A stretch of 64,000 nt of DNA. Origin: Curvibacter soli (GTDB lineage Bacteria; Pseudomonadota; Gammaproteobacteria; Burkholderiales; Burkholderiaceae_C). Location of the stretch: assembly GCF_029211125.1 (NCBI RefSeq), contig NZ_JARGEN010000014.1, forward strand, positions 7,908 to 71,907, given 5' to 3'. The notes beneath the pieces are model-generated. The model worked only from the letters and a program-made list of their open reading frames with translations. It did not search any database and was not told the DNA's origin. Position 1 is the stretch's first letter. Each line of letters opens with the position of its first letter. Below, in pieces: positions 56,777-64,000 of this stretch. The position numbers and the translations under genes were made by a program.

Positions 56777-58218
56777 AACTGCACGAACACTTTAAGACGT
56801 TCCTCAAGGATCACGTCAATCTGAATGAAACCCGGCTTTCGCTCCTCACCGCAAGTGTCGATGCCGTGCAGTCCGCTGTCAGGCAACTCGACTGGGGGCC
56901 AAAGATCCTCGGCTTTGAGGAACAGGGATCTTGGGCGCACGGAACCATCATCAAGCCGCAGTCGGGAAGTTCTTTCGACGCGGACCTATTGGTGCTTGTG
57001 GAACCCGTCCCTGATTGGACGCCCCGGGACTACGTGAACAAGCTTGCGACCGAGCTCAATTTAATGCCTGCGTACAAGGACAAGGTGCGGCGCTTCTCGC
57101 ACTGCGCCACCATCGAATACGCCGGTGAGCGAAAGATCGACATCGCCCCCTGTCTGGTCGACCGACAGTATCCGGGCACGCATGAGGTTTGTAATCGAGG
57201 CAGCGATGAATTCGAACGGTCCGAACCGCTGGCCTACACCGATTGGGTCACTGGGCAGAACGGCATTGCCGGCAGCAATGACCTGAAGAAGGCTACGCGC
57301 TTGCTGAAGTACATGCGCGACATCAAGGGCAACTTCACATGTCCGTCGTTCTTGCTCACCACGCTGCTTGGGTACCGCGTACATGAGACCGATCGCAACA
57401 GCGCCCAATTCGCTGACCTACCTACGACGTTGAAGACCCTCGTTGATCGCCTTGACGATTGGCTGCAGGCTCGTCCCGAACGCCCGGAAGTCATGAATCC
57501 TGTGTTCTACGGCGATGACCAAGCCGTTGAATGGGAACAGGCAAAGTATGTGAACTTCCGCGACAAGGTGAATCTCTATCGTAGCTGGATCGACGACGCC
57601 TTCGATGAAGTCGACAAAGAAGAGAGCATCGGAAAATGGCGACGAGTGTTCGGTGAAGGCTTCGCTGAAAGCGATTCGAAACGTGCCGCCGAGAAAATCA
57701 GCGAGTCGATCACAACGTCTGTCGGCACGTCGCTGGTCACCGCAAACCATTTCACCGACCTGGTCGCGATGGTCAAGGCCCTCGGCCTTGGAGCTGTGCC
57801 TCCGCGGATTCACAAGCTGCCTCACATTGAGCGCCCAAAGTGGCGACGCGCAAGCGAACAGTTGACGGTACGAATGAACGTGGAACTGAAAACGTCCGAA
57901 TACGGCCAGTTCATCCGATCGACCAGATCGGGCGAACCCTTGCAAGCCGGCTACGCAGTAAAGTTCACCGCCGTGAGCTCAAACGGTGCGCCATTCCAGA
58001 CCGATGCCTTCGATGTAAGGTGGCGCGTCACGAACACCGACCGGGTTGCAGGCGCCGCCAACCAACTGCGTGGTGGGTTCTACAGCTCCGACGAGGGCGC
58101 GACCCGCATCGAAACCCTTCGCTACCGCGGTGTTCATTTCGTGGAGGCGTTTGTTGTGCGCAAGCGCGATCAGCGGCTGACCGGGACGTCTGAGCCGTTC
58201 TACGTCGTCATTGAATAA
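56773..58218 (+). CDS. CD-NTase B, SMODS nucleotidyltransferase with AGS-C domain
   Basis: 481 residues. SMODS catalytic core with QGSWAHGT (Gly52, Ser53), FDADLLV (Asp69, Asp71) and KIDIAPC (Asp123). The C-terminal 130 residues match the AGS-C sensor domain (DVRWRVTNTDRVAGAANQLRGGF ... YRGVHFVEAFVV). It is coupled to the S-4TM gene by four bases. A second intact synthase in one CBASS operon is unusual. Confidence 0.87.
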   Translation: MKLHEHFKTFLKDHVNLNETRLSLLTASVDAVQSAVRQLDWGPKILGFEEQGSWAHGTIIKPQSGSSFDADLLVLVEPVPDWTPRDYVNKLATELNLMPAYKDKVRRFSHCATIEYAGERKIDIAPCLVDRQYPGTHEVCNRGSDEFERSEPLAYTDWVTGQNGIAGSNDLKKATRLLKYMRDIKGNFTCPSFLLTTLLGYRVHETDRNSAQFADLPTTLKTLVDRLDDWLQARPERPEVMNPVFYGDDQAVEWEQAKYVNFRDKVNLYRSWIDDAFDEVDKEESIGKWRRVFGEGFAESDSKRAAEKISESITTSVGTSLVTANHFTDLVAMVKALGLGAVPPRIHKLPHIERPKWRRASEQLTVRMNVELKTSEYGQFIRSTRSGEPLQAGYAVKFTAVSSNGAPFQTDAFDVRWRVTNTDRVAGAANQLRGGFYSSDEGATRIETLRYRGVHFVEAFVVRKRDQRLTGTSEPFYVVIE

Positions 58219-58413
58219 CGTCGCGTTCCTCACGCTTTTGGAAGGAAGGCGGCGCCGATCTCTCGCGCACGTCTTGGGAGCCTCGGGCGGCACGTATACA
58301 GGCGTGCGCCAACTGCGAGCGGTGCGCGGTCGTGTCGAGAAATGACGCGCCTTCCATCAAGAAGCTAAATGAGCTGGGTGACAGTGCAATTGACTTTGCA
58401 ATGGCTCATAGGC

Positions 58414-58520
58414 TTACATGTAGAACCCGTACCGGATCTGCGGCGCTACACCATCTTCCAGATACTTCACGATCTCCCCGACCTTGCGTGCACAACCGAG
58501 CGTCACAGGGTTTATGCCAT
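58414..58520 (-). pseudogene. C-terminal gene fragment cut by IS element
   Basis: Reading from the IS boundary at 58520 the minus strand encodes GINPVTLGCARKVGEIVKYL followed by EDGVAPQIRYGFYM and a TAA stop (58414-58416). The compact, charged sequence looks like a genuine protein end, but I do not recognise the family. Its N terminus is missing. Confidence 0.4.
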
Positions 58521-58574
58521 TGACCTGCCCCTCTCGCCGTGACGTCCATAGCGAGGAAGTCCGGGGTTGCAAGA

Positions 58575-59433
58575 TTAATTGATCTCGATCTCAGTGGTCC
58601 TTGAGCTGGCTCGAGCTGCATCGCCAGCGCGCTGGCGATGCAGCTGGGCGAACTTCGCCGGTGGCATTCGCCCACAACTGCTGTGCGGCCTCACCTCGTC
58701 GAAGTCCCGCCTCCAGACGGCAATGGCCGATCTGGCTTGCTGCAGCGTCTCGAACCACTGCTCGTTCAGGCACTCGTCCCTGAACTTGCCGTTGAAGCTC
58801 TCGATGTAGCCGTTCTGCATAGGTCGTCCCGGCTCGATCAGGATGTGGCGGATGCCGTGCGTGCTGGCCTAGGCCATGAATGCACGACTGGTGAACTCCG
58901 GGCCGTTGTCGGTGCGCACGGCCAGCAGGTAGCCCCTGAAGATGGAGGCCTGATCGAACAGCCGCGTGACGTACTGGCCAGAGATGCCCCAGTCCACCGC
59001 GATGCTCACGCACTCGTGGCTGAAGTCGTCGGCGACCGTCAGGCACTTGATGCGCCGGCCCGTGCTCAGGCTGTCGCTGACGAAGTCCATGCTCCACACC
59101 TCATTGACCGTCGCGGCCAGTTGCAGCGGGACGCGCTCGTTGACCGGCCGCTGGGCCTTATTGCGCCTGCGCACCGCCAGGTTGGCGGCGCTGTACAGCG
59201 CGGTAGACGCTCTTGTGATTCACACCGGGGAAGTGCGGGCGCAGCATGTCGTGGATACGCCGATAGCCGAAACGCCGGCGTGCATGTGCGATCTCGACGA
59301 TCTTGCTGCTGAGTTCTTGCGTCATGGCATCGGCCTCGGGCGGATGGCGATAGCTGTCGCGGGAGAGCCCCACAAGCCTCCAGGCGCGCCGCTCGCTCAG
59401 ATCACATTGCTCGATCATGGTGGCGACGGCCAC
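58575..59433 (-). pseudogene. IS3-family orfB transposase, broken
   Basis: DDE integrase-type transposase fragments in two frames: the first part runs IEQCDLSERRAWRLVGLSRD to about 59208, where one extra base shifts the frame; the second runs RRRNKAQRPVNERVPL to TDNGPEFTSRAFMA, where a Trp codon has become TAG (58869-58871). The tail YIESFNGKFRDECLNE is intact. Both lesions make the enzyme inactive. Confidence 0.85.
58616..58643. repeat. Perfect 28-bp palindrome near the 3' end of orfB
   Basis: CTGCATCGCCAGCG is followed directly by its reverse complement CGCTGGCGATGCAG. It lies within the last codons of the orfB remnant and could fold as a strong hairpin, perhaps stopping outside transcription. 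Confidence 0.75.
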
Positions 59434-59450
59434 GCCCTTGGCCTGTGGGG

Positions 59451-59718
59451 CTAGCGCTTTACCCCGAAGGCGGTGTTCAGTGCGTGGATGTCCAGGTGGG
59501 CCTCTGCCAACAGCTTCATGAGCTTGTTGTTCTCCGCCTCCAGTTCACGCAGCCGCCGGGCGTCGGGCACGTCCATGCCGCCGTACTTGGCGCGCCATTT
59601 GTAGAAGGTCGCGTCGCTGAAGCCGCCTTTGCGGCACAGATCCTTGATCGGCAAGCCAGCCTCGGCCTGCTTGATGAAACCGATGAACTGCTCCTCGGTA
59701 AAATCTGCTCTTTCTCAT
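59451..59718 (-). pseudogene. IS3-family orfA, frameshifted
   Basis: The helix-turn-helix transposase subunit: LCRKGGFSDATFYKWRAKYG, then leucine-zipper-like RELEAENNKLMKLLAEAHLD and FGVKR. The expected start MRKSRF (ATG 59718) is separated from the rest by one extra T in a run of four (59700-59703). Confidence 0.82.
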
Positions 59719-59786
59719 GTCCGTCATTCTCCAAAGTTGACGGACTTCGCTGCCATTGCGGTGGTACGGCTGGGTGGGGCAGGTCA

Positions 59787-59941
59787 GGAGAGGTTTGCCC
59801 CAACTCCAGCTTCGCGACAGACGTCCGATTCATGTGGGCGTCGAACGCGAGCGTTTCCTGATTCAGACCAAGTGTCGTACGCCGAGCCTTCAGTTCGGCA
59901 GCAAAAGCTTTGAGCAAGAGGAAATCGGTTGAGGTTCCCAC
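59787..59941 (-). pseudogene. XRE regulator truncated by the IS
   Basis: The minus-strand frame entering the IS encodes an XRE helix-turn-helix: FAAELKARRTTLGLNQETLA, then MNRTSVAKLELGQTSP, where homology stops at the IS end. Start taken as GTG 59941; an in-frame ATG at 59968 is possible. The C-terminal part of the gene is absent on the other side of the IS. Confidence 0.7.
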
Positions 59942-60096
59942 TCGCCGACTGTTGATGCCTCGCTGCATACATGCATAGCAAAAATGGTACAAAGTAGACA
60001 ATGATTGCTTGGCTCTGCGTGTCTTGGGAGCGTGCCAGCGTTCAGCCGTAACACTCAAAAGCATCAGGCAGGACACCGAGCAGCAGGACTGGATCC

Positions 60097-60537
60097 ATGT
60101 ACGGCAACGACAAGGCAAAACACAACGGTTCAACGGGCGCTAATCTGAAAGCTCGGTTCCCGTACATGTTCCAAGGGCCGAACATCGGCCTTGACCTGTA
60201 CGAAGGATGGATGCAGATCCTGGCGAGAGCCTGCAAGAGGGTGGACGTAGTTCTTGGTCAACACAAGGCTGAATTTCATTTTTGCCAAATCAAGGAGAAG
60301 TACGGCAGTGCTCGGTTCTACTACTCGGATTCGGGCATGACTGAGGACCGTCGGAGAGACGTTGATGCGGTACTGGACAACGCCGAGACCGAGACAGAAA
60401 CCGCCTGCATGTTGTGCGGCAAGCCTGCCAGGATCGACCTCCACGGTGCGTGGTGGGCATGTCTCTGCGAATTCCACGCGACCGAGCGGCGGATGCGTGT
60501 CGGCAAACAGGAGGCCTCCGTTGACGCTACCCTATGA
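60097..60537 (+). CDS. Unknown protein of the FPYMF...C-x2-C family, copy 3
   Basis: 146 residues: ARFPYMFQGPNIGLDLYEGW, CKRVDVVLGQHKAEFHF, IKEKYGSARFYY, CMLCGKPAR and CEFHATE. The most canonical of the three family members. It overlaps the next gene, whose ribosome binding site lies in its 3' end. Confidence 0.75.
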   Translation: MYGNDKAKHNGSTGANLKARFPYMFQGPNIGLDLYEGWMQILARACKRVDVVLGQHKAEFHFCQIKEKYGSARFYYSDSGMTEDRRRDVDAVLDNAETETETACMLCGKPARIDLHGAWWACLCEFHATERRMRVGKQEASVDATL

Positions 60538-60865
60538 ACGTCGTCGTGCTTTGGAGTGGGCTGGCGAATTGCTGCGTGACCTCCGATCCCCCCACAAAGA
60601 CCATCAAATGTGGGACGGCTCGGTGCCAGAGAAGCTCCGTTTGGCAGCACTTCGCATTCTTCGACACTACCCGGAACCTTGGCAAATCGATGCTGCCGTG
60701 GAGATGGACGACGTACCCGTTGATGGATGGATCGCCAAAGATCCGATCAGTACGGCTGGTCGATTGAGCCCCGAGTCGCAAGCTCCAACGAACCACCATC
60801 AGCCAGGCGAACACGATGTCCATCGGGCGACCGAGCAGGCCGATGCACCAAAAAAAAGGCCTTGA
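60521..60865 (+). CDS. BPSL0761-family small protein
   Basis: 114 residues from TTG 60521, chosen because AGGAGG lies just upstream and the N terminus TLPYERRRALEWAGELLRDL fits the BPSL0761 pattern (PxERTRAV...RHYP), a family of unknown function common in Burkholderiales islands. RILRHYPEPW follows. Its stop codon lies inside the stem of the tmRNA terminator, so it reaches to the very end of the cargo. Confidence 0.75.
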   Translation: MTLPYERRRALEWAGELLRDLRSPHKDHQMWDGSVPEKLRLAALRILRHYPEPWQIDAAVEMDDVPVDGWIAKDPISTAGRLSPESQAPTNHHQPGEHDVHRATEQADAPKKRP

Positions 60866-60884
60866 ACTTTCGTCCAAGGCCTTT
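60855..60884 (-). terminator. Intrinsic terminator of tmRNA
   Basis: CAAGGCCTTT and AAAGGCCTTG pair perfectly over 10 bp with a 10-base loop; reading on the minus strand the stem is followed by a run of Ts. It begins four bases after the tmRNA CCA end. Confidence 0.85.
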
Positions 60885-60888
60885 GTAC

Positions 60889-61263
60889 TGGTGGAGCCGG
60901 CGGGAATTGAACCCGCGTCCGCGAACCATTACCAAGCAGTTCTACATGCGTAGCTGACTGTTTTGTATCTCATCCCCCTCGTCGCGCAGCAGCACGCTAC
61001 GAAGGCAACCAGTCACTAAATCTCGTTCGACACCTAGTGACCCGGCGCCGAACCAGCCAATGTAGATTACCGCTCTGTCTCAGGCCTTGCGACCATCAAC
61101 CCGGACCATTGGCCTTCCGGTGAGCGGCTTGCCGGGATTAAGCGGCTAGAGCGTACGAGTTATCGTTGGCGCTTGATTGTTTTCCACAAAGATTAACGAG
61201 CGTTCTGGAGTGCTCGGCATGCCCTACTTGACTCCGAATCCACGTCGAAACCATGTCGGCCCC
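60889..61263 (-). ncRNA. ssrA: Complete tmRNA, tag ANDNSYALAA
   Basis: 375 nt on the minus strand. The 5' end GGGGCCGACATGGTTTCGACG and 3' end GGTTCAATTCCCGCCGGCTCC-ACCA form a tRNA-like domain; the acceptor stem GGGGCCG/CGGCTCC pairs fully (one G-U). The open frame at 61170-61138 encodes ANDNSYALAA and TAA. TAAAAT at 61277-61272 is a suitable -10, so it has its own promoter. It rescues stalled ribosomes with SmpB. It differs from the truncated copy 170 bp upstream and appears to be carried by the island. Confidence 0.95.
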
Positions 61264-61431
61264 TAAACCTCATTTTAGATCAAAGCAACGCGGCGCGCTG
61301 CCAATCAGTCATCATCAACCACAGCTGGGGACTATGGAAAAACATGGAATACTCCATACTTTCAAAAAAGCAACCGATCACTGGGCGTGGGTCCAAAGTC
61401 TAGCAAACTATGGATAGTTAGGGGGCGGCCC

Positions 61432-61528
61432 CGTTTGCAGTTAGTTTGTTTGAATCTGTTTTACGAGCGCATTCAGCTCGACATGCACCGCAGCGATTCC
61501 GTACCCACGTCGAAACCAGTACAGCCCC
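61432..61528 (-). pseudogene. ssrA: 5' fragment of a second, native-type ssrA
   Basis: The minus strand from 61528 reads GGGGCTGTACTGGTTTCGACG and continues as a typical Comamonadaceae tmRNA 5' half (CTCGTAAAACAG, then CAAACAAACTAACTGCAAACG), ending where the tag ANDERFALAA-type frame should begin (GCA AAC G). From 61431 on the sequence is unrelated. No 3' half is present in the window. Confidence 0.82.
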
Positions 61529-61541
61529 AAGGATCCATATT

Positions 61542-62210
61542 TTAGGGCTTTCGGAGCAATTGCAAGAGTTCTTGCGGCGAATTTATGGCGGCCTGCGCGC
61601 CCCATGCGGAGATATCGGCCCTGCGACCCAGATAGCCATAGCACGCAGCCACGGTGCCCATGCCCGCCGCCTGCCCGGCGAGGATGTCACGCGCGTCATC
61701 GCCTACATAGATGCAGTGCGCGGGCGCAACATCCAACTGCCGCGCAGCCTCCAGCAACGGCGCCGGGTGCGGCTTGGAATGCGGCGTGGTATCTCCACAG
61801 ACAACGGTGCCTGCGGTCGAGAACAGCGGCATGGCTCGCGTCAGCGGCTCGGCGAACCGCCGGGCCTTGTTGGTGACCACGCCCCATGCCAGCGGCAATG
61901 CGCGCAGCTGGCCGATCAACGCCACGATACCGTCGAAGGGTGCGGTGGAGGCCAGCATGCAGCCATCGTAGTTGCTGAAGAACTCCTCGCGCATGCCGGC
62001 GAAATCAGGGTGTTCGGGCGAGATACCAAAGGCCTGCGCCAGCATGCCCCGGGCTCCCGCGCCAGCCATGGGGCGGTAATGAGCGATGGGCAGCGAGGGC
62101 ATGCCGCGGTCGGTGCGCATCTTGTCGGCAGCAGCGGCAAGGTCGGGCGCGCTGTCGACCAGTGTGCCATCCAGGTCGAACAGCACGGCCCTCACGTCGG
62201 GAAACAGCAT
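61542..62210 (-). CDS. gph: Phosphoglycolate phosphatase (Gph)
   Basis: 222 residues of the HAD superfamily: nucleophile motif VLFDLDGTLVDSAPD, Lys motif SKPHPAPLL and YVGDDARDI. It removes 2-phosphoglycolate formed in DNA repair and oxygenase reactions. Five bases after ubiG and co-transcribed with it; part of the conserved chromosomal block. Confidence 0.93.
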   Translation of the reverse strand: MLFPDVRAVLFDLDGTLVDSAPDLAAAADKMRTDRGMPSLPIAHYRPMAGAGARGMLAQAFGISPEHPDFAGMREEFFSNYDGCMLASTAPFDGIVALIGQLRALPLAWGVVTNKARRFAEPLTRAMPLFSTAGTVVCGDTTPHSKPHPAPLLEAARQLDVAPAHCIYVGDDARDILAGQAAGMGTVAACYGYLGRRADISAWGAQAAINSPQELLQLLRKP

Positions 62211-62215
62211 CCGGA

Positions 62216-62935
62216 TCAGCCTTTTCCCTCAGGACGCTGGGTTGCCAGCAGATAGTTGACGCTGGTATCGCGGCTCAGCCAATACCGCCCCGTCAGCGGG
62301 TTGTATTGCAATCCCTGCATGCACCGCACGTCCAGGCCCGCGCTGCGGCAGCATGCGGCCAGTTCATGCGGGCGAATCAGGTTCGCATATTCGTGCGTAC
62401 CGCGCGGCAGCATGCCCAGCACATATTCGGCGCCCACGATGGCCAGCAGGAACGATTTGGCGTTGCGGTTGATGGTGGAGAAAAACACCCAGCCACCGGG
62501 CTTGACCAGTTGCCTGCACGCATTGACGACCGACGCCGGGTCGGGCACGTGCTCGAGCATCTCCATGCAGGTGACGATATCGAAGTTGGCCGGCTGTTCA
62601 GCGGCGATGGCTTCGGCACTGACCTCGCGGTACTGCACGCCCACGGTGCCGGCTTCCAACGCATGCAGTTGCGCCACGCGCAGGGACTTGCCCGCCAGAT
62701 CGATGCCCAGCACATCGGCCCCCTTGCGCGCCATGGCGTCGGCCAGGATGCCACCACCGCAGCCGACATCGAGCACGCGCCGGCCCGCCAGCGGGGCGAT
62801 GCCGTCGACCCATTCGAGGCGCAGCGGGTTGATCTGGTGCAGCGGGCGGAATTCGCTGTCGGGATCCCACCAACGGTGGGCGAGGCTGGAAAACTTGGCC
62901 AGTTCGGCCGGGTCCGCATTCAGGGTTTCGCTCAT
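62216..62935 (-). CDS. ubiG: Ubiquinone biosynthesis O-methyltransferase
   Basis: 239 residues; SAM-binding motif VLDVGCGGGILADAMA, motifs FDIVTCMEMLEHVPDP and LVKPGGWVFFSTINR typical of UbiG. It carries out the two O-methylations in ubiquinone synthesis. The start ATG 62935 yields the usual N terminus (NADPAELAKFSSLAHRWWDP). Confidence 0.95.
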   Translation of the reverse strand: MSETLNADPAELAKFSSLAHRWWDPDSEFRPLHQINPLRLEWVDGIAPLAGRRVLDVGCGGGILADAMARKGADVLGIDLAGKSLRVAQLHALEAGTVGVQYREVSAEAIAAEQPANFDIVTCMEMLEHVPDPASVVNACRQLVKPGGWVFFSTINRNAKSFLLAIVGAEYVLGMLPRGTHEYANLIRPHELAACCRSAGLDVRCMQGLQYNPLTGRYWLSRDTSVNYLLATQRPEGKG

Positions 62936-62964
62936 GCGCCCATTGTGCTTGAAGCCGCATCGGC

Positions 62965-63667
62965 ATAGGGGGCAGCCTTCATAGGCTGCACCCCTGCCAC
63001 ACCACCCGGCATGCGGGTCCGCACCGGGCGGTTCGAGAGCTTGAGGTCAGAGCAGCCTGGGCACCCCCAGGCAGGTTCTCTCTCGTCAGCGCCGCTTCCA
63101 GCAGGCCACCAGTGCCCGCCATCTGCTTTGCCGACCCCGTGCCCGGGTGTTCACGCGGCGGGCCGCTGGCTTCGTCGCTGACAGGATCACGCGCGGCTTC
63201 ACCGCGCGCTACGCCCGCCCGCCCGCATCGCTGCGGCATCTGACGCATGGCCTTTGACATCACACGTGTCCTCGGTCACTCACTCTCGTTTGGTCCTTCG
63301 TCCTTTTGGTCCTGCCTCAACGGCCCCCGACTCGGGCTACTACGACCTCTGCTGACTTCTCGCTCCGGCAGCAACCGTCAGGCTTTCACCCACAAGGCGA
63401 GATCTCCCCGGGTAAGGACACACTCCTTCGCTGCACAACCGCCGGATCTACGCCACTTCGCCTTGATCACAAGAGCTTCGCGGTTCATGGCCCGCTCGCC
63501 CTGCTCGGCAGCGCCTTCTATCCGGTTCTTGTTCATCGGCTCGCAGCTTCGCTCCACGCTTCCTCCCCACACTCGGTCGCCCTCATGCAGTTGCGCTTCG
63601 CTTCGTTCGCTGTGATCAACTTACGGCGGGACTTGCACCCGCAGGAGTGCGCCCGTGCCGGGCACAC
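62965..63667 (-). mobile_element. Internally deleted group II intron
   Basis: Minus-strand 703 nt. The 5' end GTGTGCCC begins a typical domain I (GTGCAAGTCCCGCC; GGTGAAAGCCTGACGGTTGC; GAGCGAGAAGTCAGCAGAGG). The intron-encoded protein starts at ATG 63260 (SKAMRQMPQRC) but only about 65 residues remain, ending LLEAALTRENL near 63065. Domain V-like hairpin ACCGCCCGG...CCGGGTGGT (63034-63001) and a domain VI hairpin (about 62994-62966) follow directly, ending CTAT. The reverse transcriptase core is gone. It sits just after the ompA terminator. Confidence 0.75.
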
Positions 63668-63670
63668 CAT

Positions 63671-63696
63671 GAAAAAAGCCCCGCCAAGCGGGGCTT
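63671..63696 (-). terminator. Intrinsic terminator of the ompA-like gene
   Basis: AAGCCCCGC-TTG-GCGGGGCTT followed by a T-run on the minus strand, 23 bases after the stop codon. The group II intron begins three bases past it. Confidence 0.9.
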
Positions 63697-63719
63697 CCTT
63701 GCGAGACGCAAACTGGAGA

Positions 63720-64000
63720 TCAGTTGGAGCGGGTGCCGACCACTTCGATTTCCACGCGGCGGTTCTTGGAGCGGCCCTCGGCGGTCTTGTTGTCGGCGAT
63801 GGGTTGCTTCTCGCCCTTGCCTTCGGTGTAGATGCGGTTCTTTTCGATACCCTTGGACACGAGATACGCCTTCACGGCTTCGGCACGGCGCACCGACAGC
63901 TTCTGGTTGTAGGCGTCGGTACCGATGGAATCGGTGTGACCGACGGCGATGATGACTTCCAGGTTGATGTTCTTCACCTTGCCGACCAGGTCGTCAAGCT
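63720..64000 (-). CDS. ompA: OmpA-family outer-membrane protein, C-terminal part
   Basis: About 93 residues, open at the right edge, so the N terminus lies outside. This is the peptidoglycan-binding OmpA/MotB domain: VIIAVGHTDSIGTDAYNQKLS, RRAEAVKAYLVSKG and RSKNRRVEIEV. It anchors the outer membrane to the cell wall. First gene of the conserved ompA-ubiG-gph-ssrA region. Confidence 0.93.
   Translation of the reverse strand, partial: LDDLVGKVKNINLEVIIAVGHTDSIGTDAYNQKLSVRRAEAVKAYLVSKGIEKNRIYTEGKGEKQPIADNKTAEGRSKNRRVEIEVVGTRSN

Larger units (their letters stand above)
58521..59786 (-). mobile_element. Degenerate IS3-family insertion sequence
   Basis: The ends are inverted copies of TGACCTGCCCC (58521-58531 and, reversed, 59776-59786), giving 1266 bp. 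It contains remnants of orfA (59451-59718) and orfB (58575-59433) on the minus strand. No matching target duplication is visible (CCAT left, GGAG right), and both flanking genes are truncated, suggesting an IS-associated deletion. Confidence 0.82.

Noticed and set aside
58332-58523. Plus-strand open frame beginning MSRNDAPSIKKLNELGD after CD-NTase B
   Set aside because: The N terminus looks protein-like, but the rest runs antisense to the truncated gene fragment and into the IS; no complete gene can be supported.
63247-63615. Plus-strand open frame between ubiG and ompA
   Set aside because: It is the antisense of group II intron domain I; such frames are commonly misannotated as proteins.

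Overview
The window looks like the chromosome of a Comamonadaceae betaproteobacterium (Acidovorax/Comamonas/Delftia-like). The right edge carries the housekeeping run ompA - ubiG - gph - ssrA on the minus strand. Codon use, the DUF4148-like exported proteins and the czc/pbr/cop gene types also fit Burkholderiales. Positions of about 1-60.9 kb are accessory DNA that abuts, and apparently interrupts, ssrA. The left edge opens inside a gene resembling gmtX, a partner of the tyrosine recombinases of mobile islands. The whole stretch is therefore best read as one end of a large integrated genomic island.

Layout. 0-5.6 kb: gmtX-like fragment, then a Cd/Pb/Zn module (cadR, cadA, pbrT). 5.6-18.2 kb: a complete Co/Zn/Cd module (czcI-C-B-A, small secreted proteins, czcR/czcS, a lipoprotein, czcD). 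18.2-25.1 kb: a Cu/Ag RND pump (cusCBA-F). 25.1-33.0 kb: a periplasmic copper module (outer-membrane lipoprotein, multicopper oxidase, cupredoxin, CusF-like protein, Cys-rich copper store, DUF305 protein, Cu+ ATPase). 33.6-34.9 kb: a mer locus lacking merA. 35.1-41.1 kb: an ars locus with three arsenate reductases, arsB, arsH, an MFS gene and a frameshifted ACR3-like gene. 42.2-46.4 kb: copA-cueR-thioredoxin operon divergent from copZ.

46.8-60.9 kb is non-metal cargo. It holds a phage-type repressor with a palindromic operator, a compact operon with three calcineurin-like phosphoesterases, and a CBASS-type antiphage locus. That locus has a divergent WYL repressor, CD-NTase, E2-like protein, S-4TM effector and a second CD-NTase of the SMODS/AGS-C type. 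After it come a decayed IS3-family element flanked by truncated genes, and two small genes next to tmRNA.

The right boundary is unusual. A complete tmRNA gene (tag ANDNSYALAA) lies at 60889-61263, and only 170 bp further on is the 5' 97 nt of a second, native-type ssrA that stops inside its tag-coding region. The island seems to have split the resident ssrA and supplied a replacement. Between ubiG and ompA is an internally deleted group II intron sitting just after the ompA terminator.

The metal modules share regulatory signatures. Five 16-bp boxes (ATKAC-N6-GTMAY) mark a likely CzcR regulon. CueR-type 19-bp-spacer promoters precede copA, copZ and the distant Cu+ ATPase gene. cadA and one His-rich copper gene look leaderless. 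The most interesting items are the two-synthase CBASS locus, the ssrA replacement, the three-phosphoesterase operon and the mini group II intron.
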